In this document: one piece after another, positions 7,907 to 16,181 of the stretch
Numbering within the stretch: the stretch's first letter is position 1
Layout: each line of letters opens with the position of its first letter
Source: Planctomycetaceae bacterium
GTDB lineage: Bacteria; Planctomycetota; Planctomycetia; Pirellulales; PNKZ01
DNA: 64,000 nt
NCBI GenBank assembly: GCA_016793115.1
Contig: JAEUIN010000345.1
Span: 1 to 64,000, forward strand
Reading direction: 5' to 3'
Made by a program: the position numbers and the translations under genes
The notes under the pieces: generated by a model
The model's input: only the letters and a program-made list of their open reading frames with translations
Database searches by the model: none
What the model was told of the DNA's origin: nothing

Positions 7907-10056
7907 GGCGGGGACGCGAAACGATAAGTGCGAAGTGCGAAGTGATAAACGGCGGACGCCTGGGTCGCACTCTGTTCGCGACATTTATCGCTTATCATTT
8001 CGCATTTAGCATTTCCGCGGCCGCCGAGCCTCCCGCAGCGCCCAACTACGACGAGCGCTACCTCACCTCGATCTATCCCTCCGGGGCGCAGCGCGGCACG
8101 TCGGTCGGCGTCGAGTTGCGCTCGCACGACGTCTCGTTTAAGGGCGCGCAACTCAAAGGCCTGCGCGAAGCGCTCGGCATTCTCGTCGACGGGCCGACCG
8201 GGATCACCGTCGGCAAGGTCGAAAACGTCGACGACATCACCGTCCGCGCGGAACTGACGATCGCCGCCGACGCCGTCCCCGGCCGGCGGATGCTCCGCGT
8301 GCTCAACAAGCGCACCGGGCTGACGAACTTCTCCTATTTCACCGTCGGCACGTTGCCGGAAGCGCTCGAAAAGGAAAAGAACAACGAACCGAATCGCGCT
8401 CAAGACGTCGCGCTGCCGGTCGTCGTCAACGGCCGGCTCAGTCAAACGCTCGACGTCGATTGCTACCGCTTCACGGCCAAGCAGGGGCAAAAGCTCGTCG
8501 CCGCCGTCGCCGCCCACGATCTCGACAGCCGCACGCTCAAGCCGCGCAGCATGATCGACGCCGCGCTGGAAGTGCTCGACGCCGAAGGACGCATCGTGGC
8601 CGACGCCGCCGACACGCTCGGCCTCGATCCTTTGGTCGAGTTCACCGTGCCGGCCGACGGCGCGTATGTGGTTCGCGTAAAGCTCGTCAATTTCCAAGGC
8701 TACCCGACGGCCGCGTATCGCCTCACGCTCGGCGCAGCGCCGTATCCGACCGCGCTGTTTCCCGTCGCCGTCGAGCGCGGCAAGTCGGCCCAGCTCGCGC
8801 TCGCCGGGCCCAACGTCCCCGCCGCGGCTCGGCTGCACGTCGCGCTCCCGGCCGAACCCGGCATGCCGGTCGTGCACGTCGCCTCCGCCGAGTTCGGCAC
8901 GCACGACTTGCCGCTCTTGGCGAGTTCGCGCCCGACGACGAGCGAGCAAGAGCCGAACGACGCCCCGCCGACGGCGACGTCGCTCGCCAAAAACTCCGGC
9001 GTGAGCGGCCGCTTCGACGCCGCCGGCGACGTCGACCACTATCGCCTCGCGCTCAAGAAGGGAGACCGGATTCGCTGCGAGATCACGGCGCAGCGCCATC
9101 TCCGCTCGCCGGCCGATACGCATCTCGCCTTGCTCGACGCCAAAGGGAACGTCCTGCAAGAAAACGACGATCTCGCCTCGACCGATGTCGAAAATCTCTA
9201 CGACTTCGAATCGTTCGACGCCGCGTTTCACTACGATGTCCCCGCCGACGGCGACTACTACGTCCGCGTCACGGAGCAGACCGGCACGTTCGGTCCGCGG
9301 GCCGTCTATCATCTCGAAGTGTTCGACCGCACGGTCGACGTGAAGCTTCATGCCTGGCCCGACGCCGTGCCGGTCTGGGGCCCCGGCGGCACGGCCGCCT
9401 TCGTCGTCACGCTCGATCGCTTCGGCGCGAAGCCCGACGTCGAGTTGCGAATCGTCGGGCTCCCCGACGGCTGGCAGGCCGGCGGCACGATCGCGGCCGG
9501 CGGCGAATTGAATCGCACCCGGGCCTTTCTCACGGTGACCGCGCCGCCGTCGGCCAAGGTCGGCGACGTCGTCGAATTCGCCGTCGTCGGCCGCTTCCAG
9601 GCGAGTGGACAAGTCGTCGAACGAGTCGCCCAACCGCTGACGTCGTACATGCCCGACGATCGCCAGTTCTGCCGCGTCAGCCCGAAGCTGCGGGCCGTGG
9701 TCGCGCAAGACCTCGGCGTGCGGCTGTCGACCGACGTCCGGGAGTTGGAAGTGCCGGCGAAGCAGAACGGCGAGTTGGCCGTGCGGATCGCGCCCGCCGA
9801 CTTTACGCAGTTTCCGGTGAGCGTGAACGTCGCCGGCAACTCGTTCAAATGCAACGTCGGCGTGCCGCAGAAGTTGCCGGTCAAAGACGGCGTCGTTCGC
9901 GTGCCGATCGTCTGCGAGAGCTTCGCGCCGGGCGTCTATCCGCTCGTCGTCGCGCTCGGCTGGGACAGCGAAACCCGCAAAGGCTTGCCCGGCCCCTGCA
10001 CCAAAGTGGTGCTGCTGAAGATCGCCGCCCCAGGCACGACGACCGCGGCCAAGTAG
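7903..10056 (+). CDS. Secreted PPC-domain protein
   Basis: The start ATG at 7903 overlaps the DUF1501 stop by four bases (ATGA), giving 717 residues and implying translational coupling. Residues 22-42 form a signal peptide ending SAAA before EPP, but this segment is encoded by a repeat arm (7922-8014). Two bacterial pre-peptidase C-terminal (PPC) domains follow, at about 155-285 and 350-465, each introduced by an E-x-N-(E/D) motif (NNEPNRAQD and EQEPNDAPP) and containing D-x-D-x-(Y/H)-Y/R-F/L strands. The C-terminal third is beta-rich Ig-like. PPC domains usually bind or assist secreted enzymes; no peptidase domain is present. This third position after DUF1549-DUF1501 is common in planctomycetes. 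Confidence 0.88.
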   Translation: MRRGRETISAKCEVINGGRLGRTLFATFIAYHFAFSISAAAEPPAAPNYDERYLTSIYPSGAQRGTSVGVELRSHDVSFKGAQLKGLREALGILVDGPTGITVGKVENVDDITVRAELTIAADAVPGRRMLRVLNKRTGLTNFSYFTVGTLPEALEKEKNNEPNRAQDVALPVVVNGRLSQTLDVDCYRFTAKQGQKLVAAVAAHDLDSRTLKPRSMIDAALEVLDAEGRIVADAADTLGLDPLVEFTVPADGAYVVRVKLVNFQGYPTAAYRLTLGAAPYPTALFPVAVERGKSAQLALAGPNVPAAARLHVALPAEPGMPVVHVASAEFGTHDLPLLASSRPTTSEQEPNDAPPTATSLAKNSGVSGRFDAAGDVDHYRLALKKGDRIRCEITAQRHLRSPADTHLALLDAKGNVLQENDDLASTDVENLYDFESFDAAFHYDVPADGDYYVRVTEQTGTFGPRAVYHLEVFDRTVDVKLHAWPDAVPVWGPGGTAAFVVTLDRFGAKPDVELRIVGLPDGWQAGGTIAAGGELNRTRAFLTVTAPPSAKVGDVVEFAVVGRFQASGQVVERVAQPLTSYMPDDRQFCRVSPKLRAVVAQDLGVRLSTDVRELEVPAKQNGELAVRIAPADFTQFPVSVNVAGNSFKCNVGVPQKLPVKDGVVRVPIVCESFAPGVYPLVVALGWDSETRKGLPGPCTKVVLLKIAAPGTTTAAK
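7922..8014. repeat. Inverted repeat inside the 5' end of the PPC gene
   Basis: The arms at 7922-7950 (GATAAGTGCGAAGTGCGAAG pattern) and 7983-8014 (the inverted TTTATCGCTTATCATTTCGC pattern) belong to the class of short intergenic repeats with GCGAA/GATAA units. Here they lie within codons 7-38 of the PPC gene. Confidence 0.65.
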
Positions 10057-10068
10057 GCTTGGTCTGAA

Positions 10069-10259
10069 GTAGGGTGGGTCGAGCGCAGCGAGGCCCACGC
10101 GTAATGGACGGCGTATCTTCTGTAGGGAACGCCCTCCGCGGCGCTCCATTCCGCTCCTCTTAGCCCCCGGCACTACGACGCTCGCCGGCAATTCGACGCC
10201 GGCAACGAAGCCTTCCCTCATGACCGCGTGGGCCTCGCTGCGCTCGACCGCACCCTACG
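10069..10259. repeat. Inverted pair of the GTAGGGTGGGTCGAGCG repeat
   Basis: A 33-bp unit (10069-10101) with core GGGTGGGTCGAGCGCAGCGA is followed by an inverted copy at 10225-10259, with about 120 bp between. Further copies are at 11153-11187 and 61143-61179, plus a partial arm at 61093-61110. It occupies most of the 247-bp gap between the PPC gene and the membrane protein gene. Confidence 0.8.
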
Positions 10260-10303
10260 ACTCATCTTGGTGCCGGCGTAAGTTCTCGCTACTATCCCGC
10301 ACC

Positions 10304-11140
10304 ATGAACGCCCGCACCCCGCTCGTCGATCTCGTTCCGCGCTCGGCGCGATGCTACGCCGGCCTGTTCGCCGGCGGGGTCGCCGTGGTCGGGCTGTTGG
10401 AACTCGGCCACGCGCTGATGCCGCTCGTCGCCGGCCAGACGACCGACGGCCGCGTCGCCGCGCTCGATCTCGACGGCGAAGGAAGCCTCGCCGTCTGGTT
10501 TTCGTCGTACACGCTCTTGGCCGCCTCGGCCGTGAGCTTGCTGATCTATGCGCTAAGCGCTCCGCTTGCGACCGCGGCTGCGAAGCCGAGTGCGACGCGC
10601 CGCGGCATTTGGCTGTGGGCCGCCTGCTGCTGGACGGCCATGAGCATCGACGAATGCTCGAGCCTGCACGAAGCCTTCATGCACCTGATGACACGGCTGA
10701 CGGGCGAGCGTTTGTCGCACGACGGCAGCCTCTGGTGGGTCTTGGCCTACGGCCTGGTGCTCTCGACGACCGGCCTGCTGCTGTTGCGCGCCATGCGGCG
10801 CGCGCCGGCCGCTTGCTTGGCGTTTTGCTCGGTCGCGGTGTTCTACGGCATCGCCGTGCTCGCCGAACTCGGCTGGCTGACCGCGAAAGACACCTTCGGC
10901 GTGATGCTTGAGGAAGGGTGTGAGATGCTCGGCAACTTGTCGCTGCTCACGGCCCTGGCCCTCTTCGCCCGCCACACGGCCGACGAACATCGCCGGAGCG
11001 AGCCGCTGGTGCGCGCGGTGCGATTTCCTTCTCCCCAAGGGGAGCCGCGTTTACTTCCTTCTCCTCTTGCGGAGAAGGTGCCTGCGGGGCGGATGAGGGG
11101 GCGGGGCGAGCAACCCGACGTGGTGAAACATTCGCGTTAA
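10304..11140 (+). CDS. Uncharacterised multi-pass membrane protein
   Basis: The ATG at 10304 gives 278 residues; the frame upstream is repeat DNA. Hydrophobic segments at about 17-38, 64-85, 100-112, 142-162, 168-190 and 205-220 suggest six membrane helices. Conserved-looking polar residues sit within or beside helices: SIDECSSLHEAF (about 111-122) and EEGCEMLG (about 205-212). An acidic/His pair of this kind recurs in uncharacterised bacterial membrane proteins and may bind metal. The last 38 residues or so are encoded by an intergenic-type repeat (from 11029), so the tail is probably recent and non-functional. Function unknown. Confidence 0.7.
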   Translation: MNARTPLVDLVPRSARCYAGLFAGGVAVVGLLELGHALMPLVAGQTTDGRVAALDLDGEGSLAVWFSSYTLLAASAVSLLIYALSAPLATAAAKPSATRRGIWLWAACCWTAMSIDECSSLHEAFMHLMTRLTGERLSHDGSLWWVLAYGLVLSTTGLLLLRAMRRAPAACLAFCSVAVFYGIAVLAELGWLTAKDTFGVMLEEGCEMLGNLSLLTALALFARHTADEHRRSEPLVRAVRFPSPQGEPRLLPSPLAEKVPAGRMRGRGEQPDVVKHSR

Positions 11141-11187
11141 GTAGGCCCAGTCCGCGTGGGCCTCGCTGCGCTCGACCCACCCTACGC
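11029..11187. repeat. Intergenic repeats: CTTCTCC..GGAGAAG element followed by a GTAGGGTGGGTCGAGCG copy
   Basis: Positions 11029-11102 hold a two-part element with CTTCTCCCC/GGGGAG and CTTCTCC/GGAGAAG hairpins and a GGGCGGATGAGGGG end, a type frequently scattered through planctomycete genomes. Positions 11153-11187 hold an inverted copy of the repeat seen at 10069. The first part overlaps the end of the membrane protein gene. Confidence 0.7.
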
Positions 11188-11289
11188 CGCGCCAACCTCG
11201 CCTTCGTCGCGGCGGCGGATTCTGCTAGATTTCCCCGCCTGTGGAGCGTTTTCGTCGCTCGAAGTTCGATCGCCAAGGAGGGCGATTCC

Positions 11290-13251
11290 GTGTCGCTTTT
11301 GTATCGCGTGGTGTTCGCCGCCGCCGCGAAGAACACGCACCATCGCCTCGTGCTCGACGCCTTGCGTCAGCTCCGCCTCGACGGGGCCGAACGCTGGCGC
11401 GACGTGTTTCTCTATCACTACGAAGCGTTCCTCCGCGGCGCGAAGGCCCCCGACGACGAGTTCAAGGATTTCAAGAACCACGTTCTGCATGTGCAGGACA
11501 ACTACTGGGGCGGGGCGATTCGCACGGCCGAGCTGTGGTATAAGCTCACGGTCGACGCGCTGCGGCTCGGCGATTTCAAGGAGGCCGTCTACTCGGCCGG
11601 CGTGCTCTCGCACTACGTCACCGATCCGTTCATGCCGCTGCATACCGGGCAAACGGAGACCGAGGGAAAGATTCACCGCGCCTGCGAGTGGAGCATCGCG
11701 CAGTCGTATGTCGAACTGCAAAACATCGTCGAGCAAGACCTCGGCGGCTATCCGGTCATCGAGACGCCGACCGGCCCGACGTGGCTGGCCGACCTGATTC
11801 GCTTCGGCGCGGAGCAGGCCAACGATCAATACCAAGCCTGTCTCGACCACTACAACTTGGCGCTCGGCGTGAAGAATCCGCCGCAGGGACTCGACCAAGA
11901 ACTCAAGGATCGCATCGCGCGGCAGATCGGCTTGGCGGTCGTCGCCGTGGCCCGCGTGATCGAGCATGCGATCGCCGACGCCGCGGCCGTGCCGCCGCCG
12001 CTGAGCCTCACGGTCGAAACGTTCCTTTCGACGTCGATCGTACCGATTTTCTGGATCACCAAGAAGCTCGCCGACTTGAAGGATCGCGCCGCGGTCGAGG
12101 CCATCTTCGACGAAGTGCAGCGGACCGGCAAAGCCGTGGCGACGTTGCCAGAAGACGAGCGCGCCGTACGCAAGCTGCACGCCGAGCAGGTGTTGCACAA
12201 GCCGCTTCGCGAGCTCGACGCAGAAAAGCCTAAGCCGACCGGCGGACAATTCGGCCAAGGGGCCGCGCCGCGCGTACGCCCCAATAAGGCCCGCATTCTG
12301 CAACTGCCGAGTGCCTTGAGCCTGCCGCAGCTGCCGACGGTTCGCGGCGTGAAAGTGAGCGTGCCTTCGACGGCGGCGATGCGCGAGAAGCTTTCGCACA
12401 TGCACCTGCCGGAGAGCTTGAAGAAGCTCAAGCTGCCGAAGGTGGCCCTGCCGAAAATGAGCGTGCCGAAGTTGGCCGTGCCCAAGCTGACCGGCGAGCA
12501 ACTGGCCGCCGCGAAGAAGCGTCTGTCCGAAATCAACTTCCGTTCCTGGAAAGTGCCGGGCCTCGGCAAGCTCAAGAAGCGGAAGGAAGTCGTCGACGAA
12601 TTGGAGCGGAAGCCGACGCCGAAGCCGGCCGTCGAGCCGCACGTGAAGACGCCGCGCAAGCCGGTGCCGAGCGACTTGGACACGCCGCAGCGCCCGGCCG
12701 GCGCGTCGAGCTCGATGCTCCGCAGCGAGCCGCCGGTGATCCGTCGCGCCGACCCGGCCGAAGCCGCACCGCCGCCGCCGGCCGAAGCGCGCCGCGAAGG
12801 GGCGGGGGGCAAATTGAAGTTCCACTTGAGTCGCGAAAGCCCGATCGAAGATGCGCCGTCGATCGGCCCCAAGACGGCCAAGCGTTTCGAAGCGTTGGGG
12901 ATTCGCACCGTCGCGGATTTGCTGGAGTGCGACCCGGCGAAGACCGCCGCCAAGCTGAAAGCCTCGTTCATCGACGCCGGCGTCGTCCGCCGTTGGCAGA
13001 AGCAGGCACAACTCGTCTGTCGCGTGCCGCGGCTGCGCGGGCACGACGCTCAGATCTTGGTCGGCTGCGGAGTCGACGACGCCGAGGAGCTGGCGGCCCG
13101 CAAGGCGGCGAGCTTGCTCAGCGACGTGGAAGACTTTCTATCCACCCAAGAGGGGGAGAAGGTGCTTCGGAACAATCCACGTCCGGACCTGGCCGAGGTC
13201 GGAGACTGGATTGCGTGGGCCGGCGACGCCCGCAGGCTCCAGGACGCCTAG
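11290..13251 (+). CDS. Zinc-dependent phospholipase C-like protein with C-terminal DUF4332 (helix-hairpin-helix)
   Basis: The GTG start is backed by a strong AGGAGG about 8 nt upstream. Of 653 residues, the N-terminal 235 resemble the all-helical zinc phospholipase C / S1-P1 nuclease fold: KNTHHRLVLDAL, DFKNHVLHVQDNYWGG, and SHYVTDPFMPLHTGQTETEGKIHRACEWS with the spaced His/Asp ligands. The first usual ligand (N-terminal Trp) is not obvious. A middle section (about 315-440) is rich in Lys/Pro/Leu with repeats like LPKMSVPKLAVPKL. The C-terminal 140 residues carry a DUF4332 domain with two HhH-like turns (APSIGPKTAKRFEALGIRTVADLL). No signal peptide is seen, so it may act in the cytoplasm. The substrate is unknown. 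Confidence 0.8.
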   Translation: MSLLYRVVFAAAAKNTHHRLVLDALRQLRLDGAERWRDVFLYHYEAFLRGAKAPDDEFKDFKNHVLHVQDNYWGGAIRTAELWYKLTVDALRLGDFKEAVYSAGVLSHYVTDPFMPLHTGQTETEGKIHRACEWSIAQSYVELQNIVEQDLGGYPVIETPTGPTWLADLIRFGAEQANDQYQACLDHYNLALGVKNPPQGLDQELKDRIARQIGLAVVAVARVIEHAIADAAAVPPPLSLTVETFLSTSIVPIFWITKKLADLKDRAAVEAIFDEVQRTGKAVATLPEDERAVRKLHAEQVLHKPLRELDAEKPKPTGGQFGQGAAPRVRPNKARILQLPSALSLPQLPTVRGVKVSVPSTAAMREKLSHMHLPESLKKLKLPKVALPKMSVPKLAVPKLTGEQLAAAKKRLSEINFRSWKVPGLGKLKKRKEVVDELERKPTPKPAVEPHVKTPRKPVPSDLDTPQRPAGASSSMLRSEPPVIRRADPAEAAPPPPAEARREGAGGKLKFHLSRESPIEDAPSIGPKTAKRFEALGIRTVADLLECDPAKTAAKLKASFIDAGVVRRWQKQAQLVCRVPRLRGHDAQILVGCGVDDAEELAARKAASLLSDVEDFLSTQEGEKVLRNNPRPDLAEVGDWIAWAGDARRLQDA

Positions 13252-13324
13252 ATTTAAGGCGTTTGAAGCTCGATCGGAGTGGCGAGGCGATTGTTCGCGT
13301 AGAGCCTCCGAGCGAAAACTCCGG

Positions 13325-14218
13325 CTAGGCCGCCTCGCTCGCACCCGCTTGCTCGGCGGCGCTATAGGCCACGAGCGCGATGCCGTGGCGATCGGCGAAG
13401 GCCCGCACGGCGGGCTCGTCGATGATGATCGTCTTCCCGGCTTCGACGGCGAGGCAACTGCCGCCGGCGGCGACGATCTGCTCAAGGGTGCCGAGGCCGA
13501 TCGTGGGGACGTCGAAGCGCATGTCTTGCTGCGGCTTGGCGACCTTGACCACGGTGAACTTGCCGGCGCGGCAGAGTTCGCCCGCACGGCGGATGCAAGC
13601 GTCGGTCCCTTCGATGGCTTCGACGGCCAGCGCGTTGCGTCCCTTCACGACGACGCTTTGGCCGATATCGAGCCGGCCCATTTCCTTGGCCAGGTTCCAG
13701 CCGAATTCGATGTCTTTGCGCTCCAAGGCGGTCGGAGCGCGGCGGGAGAGTTGGCCAAACTTCACGAGCAACTCCGGAGCGAAATCGGTGGCGGGTGCGA
13801 ACTCGACGCCGTCTTTGGCGAACTCGCGAACGACGGTGCCCAGCAGCGTATCGTCGCGACGATCGCCGTCGGTCAGCCAGAAGTTGCGGAAGAACATCGT
13901 GAACGCCCGCACGTCGGGTACGTTGTGCAGAAACACGAGCGGACGATAAAGAATTGTCTTATGAATCTTGCCGGCCATCGTGGCCTGCGTCACGCCGTGC
14001 TTCCGCCAGAAGCGCAAGCACGAGGAATAGCGGGCGAGACCGTTCCATTGAAACGCCTTGCAGAACGGCCGAAGCGCCGCTTCTTCGGCGTGGCCTTTCA
14101 CGCCCAAGCAATACACCTCGTAGCCTTGTGCGACGAGCGCTTCGGCGACGACGACCGGATAGCGTCCCCAAGCCGCGAAAAGGCCGATGCGTCGATCGTT
14201 CACCGCGGACGTCGTCAT
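13325..14218 (-). CDS. lpxI: UDP-2,3-diacylglucosamine pyrophosphatase LpxI
   Basis: This 297-residue protein (from ATG 14218; upstream codons lie in the lpxD tail region) is of the LpxI (DUF1009) family. The family hydrolyses UDP-2,3-diacylglucosamine to lipid X and UMP in the fourth step of lipid A synthesis, replacing LpxH. Seen motifs: IGLFAAWGRYPVVVAEAL at the N-terminus, MAGKIHKTILYRP, FFRNFWLTDGDRRDDTLLGTVV (acidic metal site), VVKGRNALAVEAIEGTDACI and VVKVAKPQQDMRFDVPTIGLGT. The gene is 19 nt downstream of lpxD and evidently co-transcribed. Together they indicate the organism makes lipid A. Confidence 0.93.
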   Translation of the reverse strand: MTTSAVNDRRIGLFAAWGRYPVVVAEALVAQGYEVYCLGVKGHAEEAALRPFCKAFQWNGLARYSSCLRFWRKHGVTQATMAGKIHKTILYRPLVFLHNVPDVRAFTMFFRNFWLTDGDRRDDTLLGTVVREFAKDGVEFAPATDFAPELLVKFGQLSRRAPTALERKDIEFGWNLAKEMGRLDIGQSVVVKGRNALAVEAIEGTDACIRRAGELCRAGKFTVVKVAKPQQDMRFDVPTIGLGTLEQIVAAGGSCLAVEAGKTIIIDEPAVRAFADRHGIALVAYSAAEQAGASEAA

Positions 14219-14237
14219 AACAATGGCTTTTCCGATC

Positions 14238-15314
14238 CTAAGCCGCCGCCTTGTCGTCGCCGGCTCGGGGCGCAAGTTGAGCCAGTTGAGCCTGAAGCTG
14301 GGCAACCGTGCGTTGCAGTTCTTTGAACTCCTGCCGCATCTCCGGCAACTTCATCCAGGCCACTTGCTTGAGCTTTTGTTCGCGTTCCGGAGTGGCGGGA
14401 ATGCCCATCATCACGGTGCCGTCCGGCACGTCGTTGATCACGCCGGCCATGGCCGAAAGCACGGCTTTATCGCCGATATGAATATGGTCGCGGAGGCCCG
14501 CTTGGCCGGCGATGACGACATAGTCGCCCGTCGACGAGCTGCCGGCGATTCCGACTTGCGAGCAGATCAGATTGTGCTTTCCGATCACGCAGTTGTGGCC
14601 GATCATCACTTGATCGTCGATCTTCGTTCCTTCGCCGATTCGGGTCGGGCCGTAGGTGCCGCGGTCGATCGTCGTGCCCGCGCCGATTTCGACGTCGCAA
14701 CCGAGTTCGACGTAGCCGAGCTGCGCGGTCATCACATGTTTGCCGCCGACCTGCTTATAGCCGAAGCCGAAGGCGCCGAGCACTGCGGCGGCGTGGATGA
14801 TCGAGCGATCGCCGACGATCGTGTTGTCGTAGAGCACGGCGTTGGGGAAGATCGTGACGTCGGCGCCGATTTTCGTGCCGGCCATGATGTGGACGCCGCC
14901 GTGGATCACCGTATTGGGGCCGATTTCGACGTCGTCTTCGATCACACAGTGCGGGTAAACGACGACGCTGCGGTCGAGCTTCGCCGTCGGACGCACGATC
15001 GCGTGCGGGCTGACGCCGCGGCGGGTGCCGACATACGTCGGGCGGAACAGAGCCACGATCGTCTTAAACGCGGCATGGACGTCGGCCACTTCAATGGTGG
15101 GCAATTCGGTCGCCGCGCCGACCGGCGCAACGACGGCGGCCGCAGCCGTGCCGGCGAGCTTCTTGGCCCGATCGACCGAATCGAGCATCGTGAGCTGACC
15201 GGCGGCGACGGTGGCCGGCGGCGAGGCGTCGGTCACGGTGATCGCGGCGTCGCCGCGAACGGTTCCGCCGACGAGTTGGGCCAGTTCACCAAGGGTGCGC
15301 GGAGTTTGCGGCAT
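14238..15314 (-). CDS. lpxD: UDP-3-O-acylglucosamine N-acyltransferase LpxD
   Basis: The ATG at 15314 has GGAAAGGA at a good distance upstream and gives 358 residues. The N-terminal domain (about 1-100) binds uridine. From about 105 there is a left-handed beta-helix of hexapeptide repeats, including FGFGYKQVGGKHV, the catalytic-His region QVMIGHNCVIGKHN and the GYVELG..VEIGAGTTIDRGT turn. The C-terminus forms a short Gln/Leu-rich helical tail (LQRTVAQLQAQLAQL), as in other LpxD proteins. It adds the N-linked acyl chain to UDP-3-O-acylglucosamine using acyl-ACP. First gene of a lpxD-lpxI pair. Confidence 0.96.
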   Translation of the reverse strand: MPQTPRTLGELAQLVGGTVRGDAAITVTDASPPATVAAGQLTMLDSVDRAKKLAGTAAAAVVAPVGAATELPTIEVADVHAAFKTIVALFRPTYVGTRRGVSPHAIVRPTAKLDRSVVVYPHCVIEDDVEIGPNTVIHGGVHIMAGTKIGADVTIFPNAVLYDNTIVGDRSIIHAAAVLGAFGFGYKQVGGKHVMTAQLGYVELGCDVEIGAGTTIDRGTYGPTRIGEGTKIDDQVMIGHNCVIGKHNLICSQVGIAGSSSTGDYVVIAGQAGLRDHIHIGDKAVLSAMAGVINDVPDGTVMMGIPATPEREQKLKQVAWMKLPEMRQEFKELQRTVAQLQAQLAQLAPRAGDDKAAA

Positions 15315-15485
15315 AGCGGGAATCCTTTCCACGGCTTGCTGTTCGGCAGGGTCGTTTCGCACTGATCGGACCGGCCGCTTGCGGCTCCGCCCGTCGAAGC
15401 GCCGTAGATCAAGTGCGGTCGGAAAATCTAACCCGCCGGCACGAATGCAACAAGACGAGCAGCAAACGACGGCAATGCCGGCAAC

Positions 15486-16181
15486 TTAGAATTCATCTTC
15501 GAGATCGTCCAAATGACCGGTCGTCACCGCGCCTTGTTGATCGGCTTGCCAGAAGTCGCCGGCTTCCACGTCGAGGCAAGTCAGCTTGCCGCCGTCCATA
15601 TAAATCCCGGTGTCGATGCAGATCGCGAACCCCAGGTCGAGCGGCAGCTTCGACGATTGCGGGGTGTGCCCGCAAATCATCGTCTTGCCGGAGTAGTGCG
15701 GCTTCACGGCGGCCGTGAGTTTCTGCCAGCGCAACACCTGCGGCGGCTGCTGTGCGATGGGCACGTTGGGCACCACGCCGCCGTGAACGAAAAAGAAATC
15801 GTCGGTTTCGAACCAATCGACGCAGACGTGATCGAGAAAGCTCCAATGCCCTGTCGGCACGTCGGCCAACGTTCCTTCACGGCCCGGCTGGGCGTAACTG
15901 GCCAGAGCTGCTTCGCCGCCGTTAAAGAGCCACGTCGGCAGCAGTCCCGGCCCGCCGCGCGATTCCATCATCATCTGCTCGTGATTGCCGCGCAGCGCGA
16001 CGACGCGGAGCTTGCGTTCCAGTTCAATCACGCGATCGAGCACGCCGCGCGAGTCGGGCCCGCGATCGACGTAGTCGCCGAGAAAGATGAGGCAATCGGC
16101 CGAGGTCGGCCGCACGGCGTCCAACAGCGCGTCGAGCGCTGCGCGGTAGCCGTGAATGTCGCCGATCGCCAGTATCCGCAT
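15486..16181 (-). CDS. PPP-family metallophosphoesterase (protein phosphatase / diadenosine tetraphosphatase-like)
   Basis: The product has 231 residues with all PPP-family metal motifs in order: GDIHG (7-11), GDYVDRG (35-41), GNHE (64-67), a VHGG strand (about 132) and GHTP (about 167). This size and motif set fits bacterial PrpA/ApaH-like phosphatases acting on phosphoproteins or dinucleotides. The start codon overlaps the sdhB stop by one base (TAATG), so the gene is translationally coupled to the succinate dehydrogenase operon. That link is unusual and might mean co-regulation with respiration or simply operon read-through. Confidence 0.92.
   Translation of the reverse strand: MRILAIGDIHGYRAALDALLDAVRPTSADCLIFLGDYVDRGPDSRGVLDRVIELERKLRVVALRGNHEQMMMESRGGPGLLPTWLFNGGEAALASYAQPGREGTLADVPTGHWSFLDHVCVDWFETDDFFFVHGGVVPNVPIAQQPPQVLRWQKLTAAVKPHYSGKTMICGHTPQSSKLPLDLGFAICIDTGIYMDGGKLTCLDVEAGDFWQADQQGAVTTGHLDDLEDEF

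Noticed and set aside
7786..10221. 811-residue open frame antisense to the PPC gene
   Set aside because: The PPC protein is supported by domains and operon coupling; the antisense product is repetitive in Arg/Asp/Val.
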